In this document: one piece after another, positions 14,169 through 20,882 of the stretch
Numbering within the stretch: the stretch's first letter is position 1
Layout: each line of letters begins with the position of its first letter
DNA from: a virus
DNA length: 22,709 nt
IMG/VR virus record: IMGVR_UViG_3300027759_000454
Coordinates: 1 to 22,709 of that record
Strand: one strand, 5' to 3'
Made by a program: the position numbers and the translations under genes
Notes under the pieces: model-generated
What the model was told of the DNA's origin: nothing
Seen by the model: only the letters and a program-made list of their open reading frames with translations
The model's database searches: none

Positions 14169-14507
14169 ATGGCCGGCGAAACGATCGTTCTCGGCAAGAA
14201 CGTCACCTATACGGGGATCAGCAACGTGAGCGACGGGTCGATCACGACCACGTTCACGGAGATCGACAAAACGAAGGCGGGCGACACCGAGCGGACGATT
14301 CTGCGCGGCTGGGCCGAGCAGACGCTCGACCTCACGTGCATCGACGCGCCGGGCGTGTCTGTCGGCAGCGTGGTCGCCGTCAGTGCCACCGGGGCCAACG
14401 GCCACAACCTCTCTTCGGTCAAGTTCCTCGTGACGAGCGTCAGCCAGTCCGAGCCGCTCGACGACAAGGTGACGTTTTCCGTTTCCTGCACCCGCGGCGT
14501 CCAATAA
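14169..14507 (+). CDS. tail-tube-like protein 1
   Basis: A 112-residue beta-rich protein, first of three related small proteins in tandem. ATG 14169 has GGAGG five bases upstream and is chosen over a long in-frame extension that would run through the gp10-like gene. Features shared with the next two are a short N-terminus MA-x-x-LG, the strand ISNVSDGSITTTFTEIDKTKAGD, and the end VTSVSQSEPLDDKVTFSVSC. Position between tail completion genes and the tail assembly chaperone is where the major tail (tube) protein lies. One of the three is therefore likely the tube subunit; which one cannot be told. Confidence 0.65.
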   Translation: MAGETIVLGKNVTYTGISNVSDGSITTTFTEIDKTKAGDTERTILRGWAEQTLDLTCIDAPGVSVGSVVAVSATGANGHNLSSVKFLVTSVSQSEPLDDKVTFSVSCTRGVQ

Positions 14508-14519
14508 GGAGCGATCGAC

Positions 14520-14840
14520 ATGGCAGTAGCTCTCGGTCGGGACGGCGGCGCACCAACGGGCGGCAACGGCGCGACCGGAATCATCAACGTCACGTGGAAC
14601 CAAGAGGTAACCGCGATCGACGTGACGCATCGCGGCTTGGTCAACGCGAGCGGCATTTCGTTCAAGGCGGCCACCGGCGGATTCGTTACCCGCGTCGCCG
14701 AGATTGAGTGTCTCGACGCGACGGCCGTCATCACGAGCCTTGCCGGCGCTGGCACCGGCTACGTCGTCCTCAACGTCTCGGAAAATCGGCCGCTCGACGG
14801 GCCGGTCACGTTTACGTTGACGGCGAAGAAGACCTCCTGA
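14520..14840 (+). CDS. tail-tube-like protein 2
   Basis: A 106-residue protein with AAGGAG upstream of ATG 14520. It begins MAVALGRDGGAPTGG, has the central WNQEVTAIDVTHRGLVNASGI strand pair and ends VLNVSENRPLDGPVTFTLTAKK, matching its neighbours in length, N-terminus and the N-V-S-x-x-x-P-L-D end motif. It is glycine-rich near the N-terminus. It is probably paralogous to the flanking two and part of the tail tube or its adaptor rings. No other motif is seen. Confidence 0.65.
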   Translation: MAVALGRDGGAPTGGNGATGIINVTWNQEVTAIDVTHRGLVNASGISFKAATGGFVTRVAEIECLDATAVITSLAGAGTGYVVLNVSENRPLDGPVTFTLTAKKTS

Positions 14841-14855
14841 CCACGAGGGGGCGGC

Positions 14856-15212
14856 ATGGCTATCTCTCTCGGGCGTGACGTTGTCGTAACGTGGGACGGC
14901 GTGACCGTTCCCGGCGTCCGCGACGTGCAGGTGAGCGTTACCGGCACCACGCGAGAGATCACGCCCTTTGGCAGCCGGGCGACGATCTCATACCACACCG
15001 GCTACGGGGTGTCGATCAGCATCGACACAATCGACGACGCCGCGGCGACGACCGCCATCGCGGCAGCCATTGCCGGCACTGAGATCGCTGTCGTGCTGGC
15101 CGGCTACTCGTTTACGGCGGTCGTCGCCAACGTCTCGGATGCCATCCCGCTTGATGACAAGCGGCAATGGTCGATCCAGATGACGAAGACCCAAACAGGA
15201 CTGCGCACATGA
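14856..15212 (+). CDS. tail-tube-like protein 3
   Basis: A 118-residue protein starting MAISLGRDVVVTWDG; the purine-rich GAGGGGGCGG precedes ATG 14856. The strand DVQVSVTGTTREITPFGSR corresponds to the tube beta-hairpin seen in the two upstream genes, and the end VANVSDAIPLDDKRQWSIQMTKT carries the same N-V-S-x-x-x-P-L-D motif. It has an Ala-rich insert (AAATTAIAAAIAG) absent from the others. Its stop overlaps the start of the tail chaperone (ATGA at 15209-15212), the usual neighbour of the major tail protein, so this one is my first choice for the tube subunit. Confidence 0.68.
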   Translation: MAISLGRDVVVTWDGVTVPGVRDVQVSVTGTTREITPFGSRATISYHTGYGVSISIDTIDDAAATTAIAAAIAGTEIAVVLAGYSFTAVVANVSDAIPLDDKRQWSIQMTKTQTGLRT

Positions 15213-15724
15213 GAGAGTTTCGGGACGACCAGGGCCGCCCGTGGCACGTGGCGCTGACCGTGTTGTCGGCCGCTCGAGTGAAGGACTTGGTCCGGGTGGT
15301 GCTCCCGCCGAAGACGGCCGACGAGCCGACCCCGACCGAGGCGGTGCCGTTCGATCTGATCGACGCCGGCGAGATCGCCAGGACGTTTCAGGTCTTGCGG
15401 TCGAACTTCTCGGCGCTCGGCGAGACGCTCGCCGCTCTGCTGCTGCCGCAGATCATCCAGAAGGGGCTGACCAAGGAACAGTTCCTCGACGCTCTCCGCG
15501 GCGAGTCCCTCGAGCAGGGAGGGCTAGCAGTCGAGGAGGAGCTTGTCGGTTTTTTCCCCCCGCGCCTCCGCGGCGCGATCGCGGCTCTGTCAGCCAGGAT
15601 GAAGGAGCTGGCGGATCAGATGATCGACAACGCGGAGGCGGCTATTCGGGCACCTGGGCCGTCATCTGGGAGTGCTGCGGAATCACCGGCCTCGATCCAG
15701 ACAACCGAACCCTCCGAGAGTTGA
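15209..15724 (+). CDS. tail assembly chaperone, gpG-like (0-frame product)
   Basis: A 171-residue protein between the tail-tube-like genes and the tape measure, the fixed place of the lambda G/T chaperones. It begins MREFRDDQGRPWHVALTVLSAAR, has the helix ARTFQVLRSNFSALGETLAALLLPQII, and then a C-terminal half with helices LRGAIAALSARMKELADQMIDNAEAAIR and a Ser/Pro-rich end. The second half overlaps another open frame (to 15927) that has no good start of its own. A slippery heptamer at 15550-15556 lets a fraction of ribosomes shift -1 into it. The 0-frame protein would be the gpG analogue, holding the tape measure for tube assembly. Confidence 0.8.
   Translation: MREFRDDQGRPWHVALTVLSAARVKDLVRVVLPPKTADEPTPTEAVPFDLIDAGEIARTFQVLRSNFSALGETLAALLLPQIIQKGLTKEQFLDALRGESLEQGGLAVEEELVGFFPPRLRGAIAALSARMKELADQMIDNAEAAIRAPGPSSGSAAESPASIQTTEPSES
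15550..15577 (+). promoter_or_regulatory. programmed -1 frameshift site with downstream hairpin
   Basis: T TTT TTC (15550-15556) is a perfect X XXY YYZ heptamer in the 0 frame (codons Phe-Phe) and allows both tRNAs to re-pair after a -1 slip. Four bases later CGCGCC (15561-15566) and GGCGCG (15572-15577) form a perfect 6-bp stem with loop TCCGC. The following C CCC CCG (15556-15562) is also slippery but overlaps the stem. Elements and spacing match known frameshift stimulators; the efficiency is unknown. Confidence 0.75.
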
Positions 15725-15927
15725 CGGCGGCGAGGGACGCTCGCCTTGAATCCGACTGGTGGCACACCGCACAGCAGATGGCCCAATTCGCCAACGCAAA
15801 TCGTGCCCAGGGCAAGCCGGCGATCGACGCATCGAAACTGAATCCGTTCACGACTGCGAAACCGACCTCGAAGCGAGAAGCAACGCAGGAAGACCTCGAA
15901 GCCTTGTTCGGTCCCGCCGGAGGCTAG
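15556..15927 (+). CDS. tail assembly chaperone, gpT-like extension (-1 frame)
   Basis: After a -1 slip at the heptamer ending at 15556, translation continues in this frame to TAG 15925-15927, adding 123 residues. The fusion from 15209 would be about 239 residues. The first 30 added residues form a charged linker. Then comes a well-formed domain with WAVIWECCGITGLDPDNRTL, LTAARDARLESDWWHTAQQMAQFANANRAQGK and an end KREATQEDLEALFGPAGG. Trp-rich W...AG/GI-x-G-x-D-P followed by an LxEL-like helix is the pattern of gpT-type chaperones that contact the tape measure. There is no ATG or GTG in frame before this domain; a TTG at 15721 would cut it in half. Confidence 0.72.
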   Translation, partial: PPAPPRRDRGSVSQDEGAGGSDDRQRGGGYSGTWAVIWECCGITGLDPDNRTLRELTAARDARLESDWWHTAQQMAQFANANRAQGKPAIDASKLNPFTTAKPTSKREATQEDLEALFGPAGG

Positions 15928-15930
15928 TCC

Positions 15931-17436
15931 ATGAGTGCATCGGCAGTTCGCGGCGGTCAGGTGTACGTCGAGATCGGTGCCAACCCGTCGAAGTTCCTCT
16001 CAGCGCTCTCGACGATCAACACCAAGATCGCCGATGTCGGCATGACGCTGGAATCGGCCGGCATGGGCATGGCGGCGATCGGGGCGGCGATTGCCGGGCC
16101 GATCCTTGCCGTCGGCGGGGCGTTCGTCGAGCGAACCGCCGAGATCGAGAACATGCAGCGGGCGCTCAAGGACGTGGGCAACGCTGTCGGCGAGGCGGTT
16201 GCGCCGGCGTTTGTCGGCATCGCCAACGTCGTGGCCGGGGCCGCAAAGGCCGTCGCGAAGTTCGTCCGCGACAACCAGCAGCTCGTCCGCCTGGCCGTCG
16301 CGGTCGGCGGATATTTCACGTTCTGGGGAACGGCGACGTACGCCCTCGGCTTCGCCATGACGACGCTTTCCCGCACGATCGCGGCGTCCATCGGGCCGGT
16401 CAGCGGGTTTCTCGGCATGGTCAAGGGTGCGGCAGTCGCTGTCGCGGCGTTTGCCACCAGCGGGCCGGTGTTAGCAGCGGTGGCAGTCCTCGGCGGGCTG
16501 GCGGCCGGTGCGGCTCTGGCTGGGGTGGACTTCCGCAAGCTCGCCGGCGTGATCGGCAACGCCTTTTCCACACCGATCGGCAATCTGAAGGCCGTGTTCG
16601 GTGATCTGCTCGACACCGTGAATCTCACCGTCGAAGGCGTTTACCGGGCGATCGCGGCCGGCGACCTCGCCGGGGCCGTCGATGTGCTGTGGGCCGGCTG
16701 GGCCGCGGCGTGGGCTCGAGGCGAGCAGGCGATCATGGGATCGCTCGACCCGTGGATCGAGGCCGTGCAGAACGTCTTCTCCGACATGAGCGTCGGCATG
16801 GCAGCCATGTGGGATCAGATGTGGACGGACATGGCTACGAGCGAATGGGGCAGCTACATCCTTGGGGCGATGGACAACGTCCTCAATTCGATGGCTGCCT
16901 TGTGGGACAACACGACCGGCTTGATCCAGAAGGGCTGGACGGAGATGTGGCGGCGGGTCGGCAGAGTCTCCGACGAGGCGGCCGCGGCGGAGTTCGCCCG
17001 CATCGACGCAGCCAACGCTGCCAACGCCGAGCAGCGTGGCCGCGACCGGCCGGGATTTGCCGGCCGGACCGGGCTGACCGACGAGCAGAAGGCGCAGATG
17101 CAGCAGGAAAGCCGCGACCGGCAAGCGGCGATGTCGGAGGATGCGGACCGGCTGCGGCGTGAGCGTGCTGGCCGGACGGCTGCCAACGTCGGCACCCGTG
17201 CCCAGGCAGTGGCGGAAGCCAACAAGAATCTCCAAGACCAAGTCAATCGCTTCCCGGTGCCGAACGCTGTCGCCAATCCAGAGTCGTCGATGAAGGCGAC
17301 CACCACGGCTCAGTTCGGAGCGGCCGGACTCAGCCAGATGGGGGCCAGCTCGATCCCGGCGCAGCAGCTCGACACCCTGAGAAAGATCCGCGAAGACCTT
17401 AAGGCGGCCGCGATGGCCGGACAGGTGGGTGTGTAA
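15931..17436 (+). CDS. tail tape measure protein
   Basis: A 501-residue protein that sets tail length by spanning the tube during assembly. The N-terminal SASAVRGGQVYVEIGANPSKFLSALSTINTKI is the typical tape-measure opening (a ferredoxin-like strand and helix). Hydrophobic Gly/Ala-rich segments follow (about residues 40-60 and 125-210: GAAIAGPILAVGGAF, AAVAVLGGLAAGAALAG). Trp-rich helices (MWDQMWTDMA, WGSYILGAMD) and a long charged helical region (RDRQAAMSEDADRLRRERAG) make up the rest. The C-terminus LDTLRKIREDLKAAAM is a helix. At about 0.15 nm per residue, the usual relation, a tail of roughly 75 nm or less is expected; this is an estimate. It is short for a tape measure. Confidence 0.82.
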   Translation: MSASAVRGGQVYVEIGANPSKFLSALSTINTKIADVGMTLESAGMGMAAIGAAIAGPILAVGGAFVERTAEIENMQRALKDVGNAVGEAVAPAFVGIANVVAGAAKAVAKFVRDNQQLVRLAVAVGGYFTFWGTATYALGFAMTTLSRTIAASIGPVSGFLGMVKGAAVAVAAFATSGPVLAAVAVLGGLAAGAALAGVDFRKLAGVIGNAFSTPIGNLKAVFGDLLDTVNLTVEGVYRAIAAGDLAGAVDVLWAGWAAAWARGEQAIMGSLDPWIEAVQNVFSDMSVGMAAMWDQMWTDMATSEWGSYILGAMDNVLNSMAALWDNTTGLIQKGWTEMWRRVGRVSDEAAAAEFARIDAANAANAEQRGRDRPGFAGRTGLTDEQKAQMQQESRDRQAAMSEDADRLRRERAGRTAANVGTRAQAVAEANKNLQDQVNRFPVPNAVANPESSMKATTTAQFGAAGLSQMGASSIPAQQLDTLRKIREDLKAAAMAGQVGV

Positions 17437-18344
17437 TGGCACTGACATGGGTGGAAGACAGCACCTCAAGGTCGGCAACGATCTTCCGTCTCGGGCGGAA
17501 GGACGCAAGCACTCGTACCCGCGTTTTCAACGTCTTCGGCACCACCAACGAAGACGCTCTGCACGCCTCGGCAAACCAGCAGATCACCGCCCAGTATCAA
17601 TACTGGCAGTACCCAGGCCAGCCGACCGTACGGCTGCGATCCGAGTCCTACAGCGTCGAGTACCAGGGCGATGATTGCTGGAAAGTGACGATCGCCTACG
17701 AAAAGATCGGGGCCGACGATTCGTCGCAGGTGGCACCGCTCAAGCGGGCTCGGTCGTTCGACACGACCGGCGGCACGCGACACGTTACCAACGCGCTCGA
17801 CATGAACAACGGCGACGTGGGCGAGCGGAAGTACGGGCCGGGCGGGCTCAACGACGCGGCCTCGTTCAAGGGTGCCATTAACGTCGATGACAACGGCGTA
17901 AACGGCGTCGATATCGTCGTTCCTGCACTGTCGTGGACTGAGTCCTACGACGTGCCTTCGGGCTACGTCACCAACGCCTACATCAAGAATATTGCCTCGG
18001 TCACCGGCAGCGTGAACAAGGAGGCTTTCCGTTCGTTTCAGCCGGGGGAAGTTCTGTTCGTTGGGGCTTCCGGCACGCACGAGTGGGACGAGCAGCGAGG
18101 CTACGGTCCGTGGTCGCTGTCGTTCAAGTTTGTCGCCAATCCCAACGTCGGGCAAACGCTGCCGAAGGCGAAGATCGGCGACATCGCCAACGTCGAAGCG
18201 TACGGGCACGAAGTGGTGTGGGTGCGGTATGCAACGGACGCAGACGCCACCAAAAATCAGCTTGTCCGGCTGCCGGTGGCGGTGTACTGCAACCGCGTCT
18301 ACCCCGACGGCGACTTCTCGAAGATCGGGATCGGTGTGGCATGA
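17436..18344 (+). CDS. predicted tail tip/distal tail protein
   Basis: A 302-residue beta-rich protein directly after the tape measure, overlapping it by one base (TAATG at 17434-17438). It starts MALTWVEDSTSRSATIFRLG and has YQYWQYPGQPTVRLRSESYSVEYQGDDCWKV, YVTNAYIKNIASVTGSVN, FVGASGTHEWDEQRGYGPWSLSFKFVANPNV and the end VYCNRVYPDGDFSKIGIG. The first gene after the tape measure in siphophages is usually the distal tail or hub-type protein. I do not recognise a named family. The motif ASGTHEWDEQRGYGPWSLSFKF is distinctive and would be a good search handle. Confidence 0.65.
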   Translation: MALTWVEDSTSRSATIFRLGRKDASTRTRVFNVFGTTNEDALHASANQQITAQYQYWQYPGQPTVRLRSESYSVEYQGDDCWKVTIAYEKIGADDSSQVAPLKRARSFDTTGGTRHVTNALDMNNGDVGERKYGPGGLNDAASFKGAINVDDNGVNGVDIVVPALSWTESYDVPSGYVTNAYIKNIASVTGSVNKEAFRSFQPGEVLFVGASGTHEWDEQRGYGPWSLSFKFVANPNVGQTLPKAKIGDIANVEAYGHEVVWVRYATDADATKNQLVRLPVAVYCNRVYPDGDFSKIGIGVA

Positions 18345-19123
18345 GCGACGGCGCACCCAACCGCATCAAGCCTGGTCCGCTCCGCGGGCAGATATCTGCT
18401 CGAGCGTGGAACCGCGCCCAGGACGCTGCCGACATCGTCCTAGGCGATCGGTACGGGCAGGCCGGCGAGGCTCAGATCGACGGCCCTAAGCCCTACACAC
18501 CGATCCTCGCCCGCAACTCAACCACCGGCACCGTCAACCGCTGGGGCGTCCTCTCCGTCGCCGGCGTGGTATTCACGCCCTCGGGGGCGACCGGCAACGC
18601 CACGCAGCAGTTTCAAGATCAGCCGGTTCTCTCCGGCGGCTTGCCGACTGGCGGCTCGTCGTTCGTCGTTGCCGTCGAGCCGATCGCGGCCGGCAAGATC
18701 GGGCGGGTGGCGGTGGCGGGCGTCGTGCAGGCGAAGATCAACGTGGTCAGCGAGTCCGACACCTTCGCCACTGCGAAGGACGGCGACCTCACGCAACTCA
18801 CGTCGGCGTCGAGCGGGGAAGCCACGATCCTTTGGAAAGAGTCCGGCACCGGGGCGGGGAAGTGGGCCATCGTGCGGTTCGGGGCGGCCGGGGCGGCCGG
18901 CATCCGGCTCGGGAAGGTGACGGGAACGTGGAGCAAGAACGCTACGGCATCGGTGACGCATTGGAAGGGCGACGGCTCGCAGGCTGTCACCGGGACGAGC
19001 GGGCCGGCGAAGTTCACCGCGATCAACCGGGCTCAGACGGTGACGGGGCCGACCGGTGGATTCTGGGTCGGATGCGAGAGTATCGACGGGACATGGCACC
19101 TTGAATGGTCGGAGTGTGCTTGA
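18341..19123 (+). CDS. predicted tail-tip/structural protein of unknown family
   Basis: A 260-residue protein starting at ATG 18341 in an ATGA overlap. The N-terminal RGQISARAWNRAQDAADIVLGDRYG resembles the start of phage tail proteins that use an AWNRAQ helix to attach to the tail. The rest is beta-rich: RNSTTGTVNRWGVLSVAGVVF, FVVAVEPIAAGKIGRVAVAGVVQAKI, ATILWKESGTGAGKWAIVRFG and the end WHLEWSECA. The R-W-G-V-L and GKWAIVRFG strands are repeated sheet elements. A role in the tail tip or a side fibre follows from the location between tail genes and the Cys-rich protein. No enzymatic motif is seen. Confidence 0.62.
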   Translation: MSDGAPNRIKPGPLRGQISARAWNRAQDAADIVLGDRYGQAGEAQIDGPKPYTPILARNSTTGTVNRWGVLSVAGVVFTPSGATGNATQQFQDQPVLSGGLPTGGSSFVVAVEPIAAGKIGRVAVAGVVQAKINVVSESDTFATAKDGDLTQLTSASSGEATILWKESGTGAGKWAIVRFGAAGAAGIRLGKVTGTWSKNATASVTHWKGDGSQAVTGTSGPAKFTAINRAQTVTGPTGGFWVGCESIDGTWHLEWSECA

Positions 19124-20202
19124 TGCTGCTCGGAGGAAAAGGCGGCTGCCAGCAATGCACGTGTGTGCCGTGCGAAGTCTGCACGCGCACCTGCACCGAG
19201 CCGCACACCGGCACCGCGTTTGAGCCTGTCTACACCCGCTTTTTTGAAGGCGTTGAGATGGGCAATCCGGCCGACGGCTACCTCTCGGCATCGGGCGACA
19301 ACGACACGTCCGACCCTTACAACGGCATGGACGGGACCGGCCCGTGGTTTCAGCAAGTCGGCGGCGGTTTCAGCGATGGCGGCAGCTACGGCGGTGGGAC
19401 GCGGTTTCCTTGCACGTATCGGTTTTCTTTCTGGCGGAGTAGCTACACGCTCGGGGTCGGCACGATCCCGCCGGCATCGACGGCGCTCACCGAAAACGTC
19501 ATCACGGTGACCGTGTCTACGGGCGCGGTGGTGTTTCCCGATGGTCGCGTCTTTACTGCGGCCGACGGCCCTGTAACGGTTGCATCGGTGCCGCTGGTGT
19601 CGGGCGGCGCGTTGGCGGCCGATCCGCGGACAAACGACGGAACGGTATCGTTTGCTTTGCAGTGCCAGAACGTCGAGACGACGTTCAGCGTTCAGGCGAG
19701 AATCCGTTGGGCCACGCAAAAGCGGCAGCACGTTCTGTATGGGATCGTGCGGGAGTGCTACGAGGAGGGGACGCCGTGCGCGACGGCGTGTAGTGGGAGT
19801 GCTCCTCCAAACACGATCTACCTCGAGATCAAAAACGTATCGCTATCTGGTGGAGCGACTGTGGCCGGATTGGCCGGAACGTACGTTATGACTCGCGCTC
19901 CTAACTTCTGCGATCTTTGGGAAAACTATGCTGACCTGACGTGCAGCGTCGGAAGTTTTTGGGGATATCAGGAGTACATCGTTGCCAGCTCCATAAGGGT
20001 CGGCACAATTGCGCAGTCAATAAGACGAGTGGTCACGATTTCTGGCGTGTCCGAGTGCGTTCTTGCGACTTTGAATTGGTTGAATACCACTCCTGTGCCG
20101 ATTTGCGGAACAGGAGTCATCAAGAGCGGAACCGGAGGGCAGATCACTTTTGCCAACGGTGCCGCCACCACAGGTACGTTTGACTGGGAGATTACCGCAT
20201 GA
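19123..20202 (+). CDS. Cys-rich N-terminus tail/tip protein
   Basis: A 359-residue protein; ATG 19123 overlaps the previous stop (TGATG) and follows GGAG. The first 30 residues carry a tight cysteine cluster at positions 9, 12, 14, 17, 20 and 24 (CQQCTCVPCEVCTRTC), spaced like a zinc or iron-sulphur ligand set; further cysteines occur in pairs later (YEEGTPCATAC). The rest is beta-rich, Thr/Gly/Ser-rich, with DNDTSDPYNGMDGTGPWFQ and ITVTVSTGAVVFPDGRVF. The 3' third is lower in GC (29 and 31 G+C in the 60-base lines at 19921 and 19981). It is probably a tail-tip or receptor-binding protein; the name is uncertain. ATG 19105 is a possible earlier start. Confidence 0.6.
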   Translation: MLLGGKGGCQQCTCVPCEVCTRTCTEPHTGTAFEPVYTRFFEGVEMGNPADGYLSASGDNDTSDPYNGMDGTGPWFQQVGGGFSDGGSYGGGTRFPCTYRFSFWRSSYTLGVGTIPPASTALTENVITVTVSTGAVVFPDGRVFTAADGPVTVASVPLVSGGALAADPRTNDGTVSFALQCQNVETTFSVQARIRWATQKRQHVLYGIVRECYEEGTPCATACSGSAPPNTIYLEIKNVSLSGGATVAGLAGTYVMTRAPNFCDLWENYADLTCSVGSFWGYQEYIVASSIRVGTIAQSIRRVVTISGVSECVLATLNWLNTTPVPICGTGVIKSGTGGQITFANGAATTGTFDWEITA

Positions 20203-20564
20203 ACTGCGACCTCTCCGCCCCCGACGCCACTTGCCCCCGCTGCGGCTTCGTGTCGAAGGTCCGCGGAGCTATCCGCCAATGTCGCAAGCCGCTGCCGCCG
20301 CCCTGCGGCCCTGGCTGCCAACTCACGCGCTCGCTGGCATGGTGGGGAATCCGTGACGACGGGAAATGCGGCTGCGATTCCTACGCCGCCCAGATGGACG
20401 CCTGGGGATGCGACGAGAGCTTCCGCCGGATCGAGGAGATCGTCGAGCACCTACGGCAAGCCGCCGAGAAGAAGGGCTTGCCGTTCATCGCCACCGCGGC
20501 CCGGATCATGGTCGGCCGCGCCATTGAAGCCGCCAGGGCTGAAGCCACACCCCCGCCGGGGTGA
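20199..20564 (+). CDS. small Cys-rich, zinc-ribbon-like phage protein
   Basis: A 121-residue protein with nine cysteines. C12-x2-C15 (TCPRCGF) is a classic ribbon half, with further Cys at 3, 28, 36, 40, 57, 59 and 71. The central CGCDSYAAQMDAWGCDESFRRIEEIVEHLR has an MDAWG motif I associate with planctomycete phage proteins. A helix and then PPPG end the protein. It overlaps the Cys-rich tail gene by four bases (ATGA). It probably binds zinc; a role as an assembly factor or DNA/RNA-binding protein cannot be decided. The last codons contain the C-rich CCACACCCCCGCCGGGG element. Confidence 0.65.
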   Translation: MNCDLSAPDATCPRCGFVSKVRGAIRQCRKPLPPPCGPGCQLTRSLAWWGIRDDGKCGCDSYAAQMDAWGCDESFRRIEEIVEHLRQAAEKKGLPFIATAARIMVGRAIEAARAEATPPPG

Positions 20565-20600
20565 CCGCCCCCACCGTCACGATTGACCGCGGAGGCGAGC
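20565..20600 (+). promoter_or_regulatory. short leader with RBS; C-rich hairpin at gene end
   Basis: ACCCC (20549-20553) and GGGGT (20558-20562) can pair around CGCC at the end of the Cys-rich gene, next to its stop. GGAGG (20591-20595) lies in the gap ahead of ATG 20601. There is no promoter-like sequence. The hairpin is short and might weakly slow ribosomes or act on the mRNA; this is speculation from sequence. Confidence 0.3.
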
Positions 20601-20882
20601 ATGGCGAAGCGAACCTGCACGGTCCACATCGGCGCGAAGAAATGGAAGATCCGCGTCTGCAAGGTGCCTGCCGACCGGCTCGGCGACTGCAACGACGAGA
20701 CGGGGACGATCCGCGTCTCAGAGAAGTTGGTGGGCGTGGACTTCGTTGAAGTGCTGCTCCACGAGTTGATTCACGCTCGCTGGTGGTGTCTCGACGAGGG
20801 CGAGGTGACGGAGTTCGCGGAAGAGGCGTCGGCCGTGCTAGAGGCGTTCGGGGTGACCCGCGAGGAGGACAACGATGGCTAG
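20601..20882 (+). CDS. mini zinc metalloprotease-like protein (HELIH)
   Basis: A 93-residue protein with the zinc-binding HExxH motif LLHELIHAR (His54, Glu55, His58), followed by WWCLDEGEVTEFAEEASAVLEAFG, where a Glu or Asp may be the third ligand. The first half is basic (MAKRTCTVHIGAKKWKIRVCK) and then IRVSEKLVGVDFVEVLLHELIH, the strand-then-helix order of SprT/IrrE-like minimal metalloproteases. ATG 20601 is fixed by GGAGG five bases upstream. It is too small to be a full protease, so a nicking or processing role, or a metal-binding structural protein, are alternatives. Its end overlaps the phosphoesterase gene. Confidence 0.72.
   Translation: MAKRTCTVHIGAKKWKIRVCKVPADRLGDCNDETGTIRVSEKLVGVDFVEVLLHELIHARWWCLDEGEVTEFAEEASAVLEAFGVTREEDNDG

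Noticed and set aside
15721-15927. Separate gene for the gpT-like domain starting at TTG 15721
   Set aside because: This would drop the conserved-looking WAVIWECCGITGLDPDNRTL part just upstream, which continues in the same frame. A frameshift from the upstream gene explains the whole domain.
19036-19060. TVTGPTG in the tail protein as a second collagen repeat
   Set aside because: Only one such unit is present, with no flanking triplets; it is likely coincidence.
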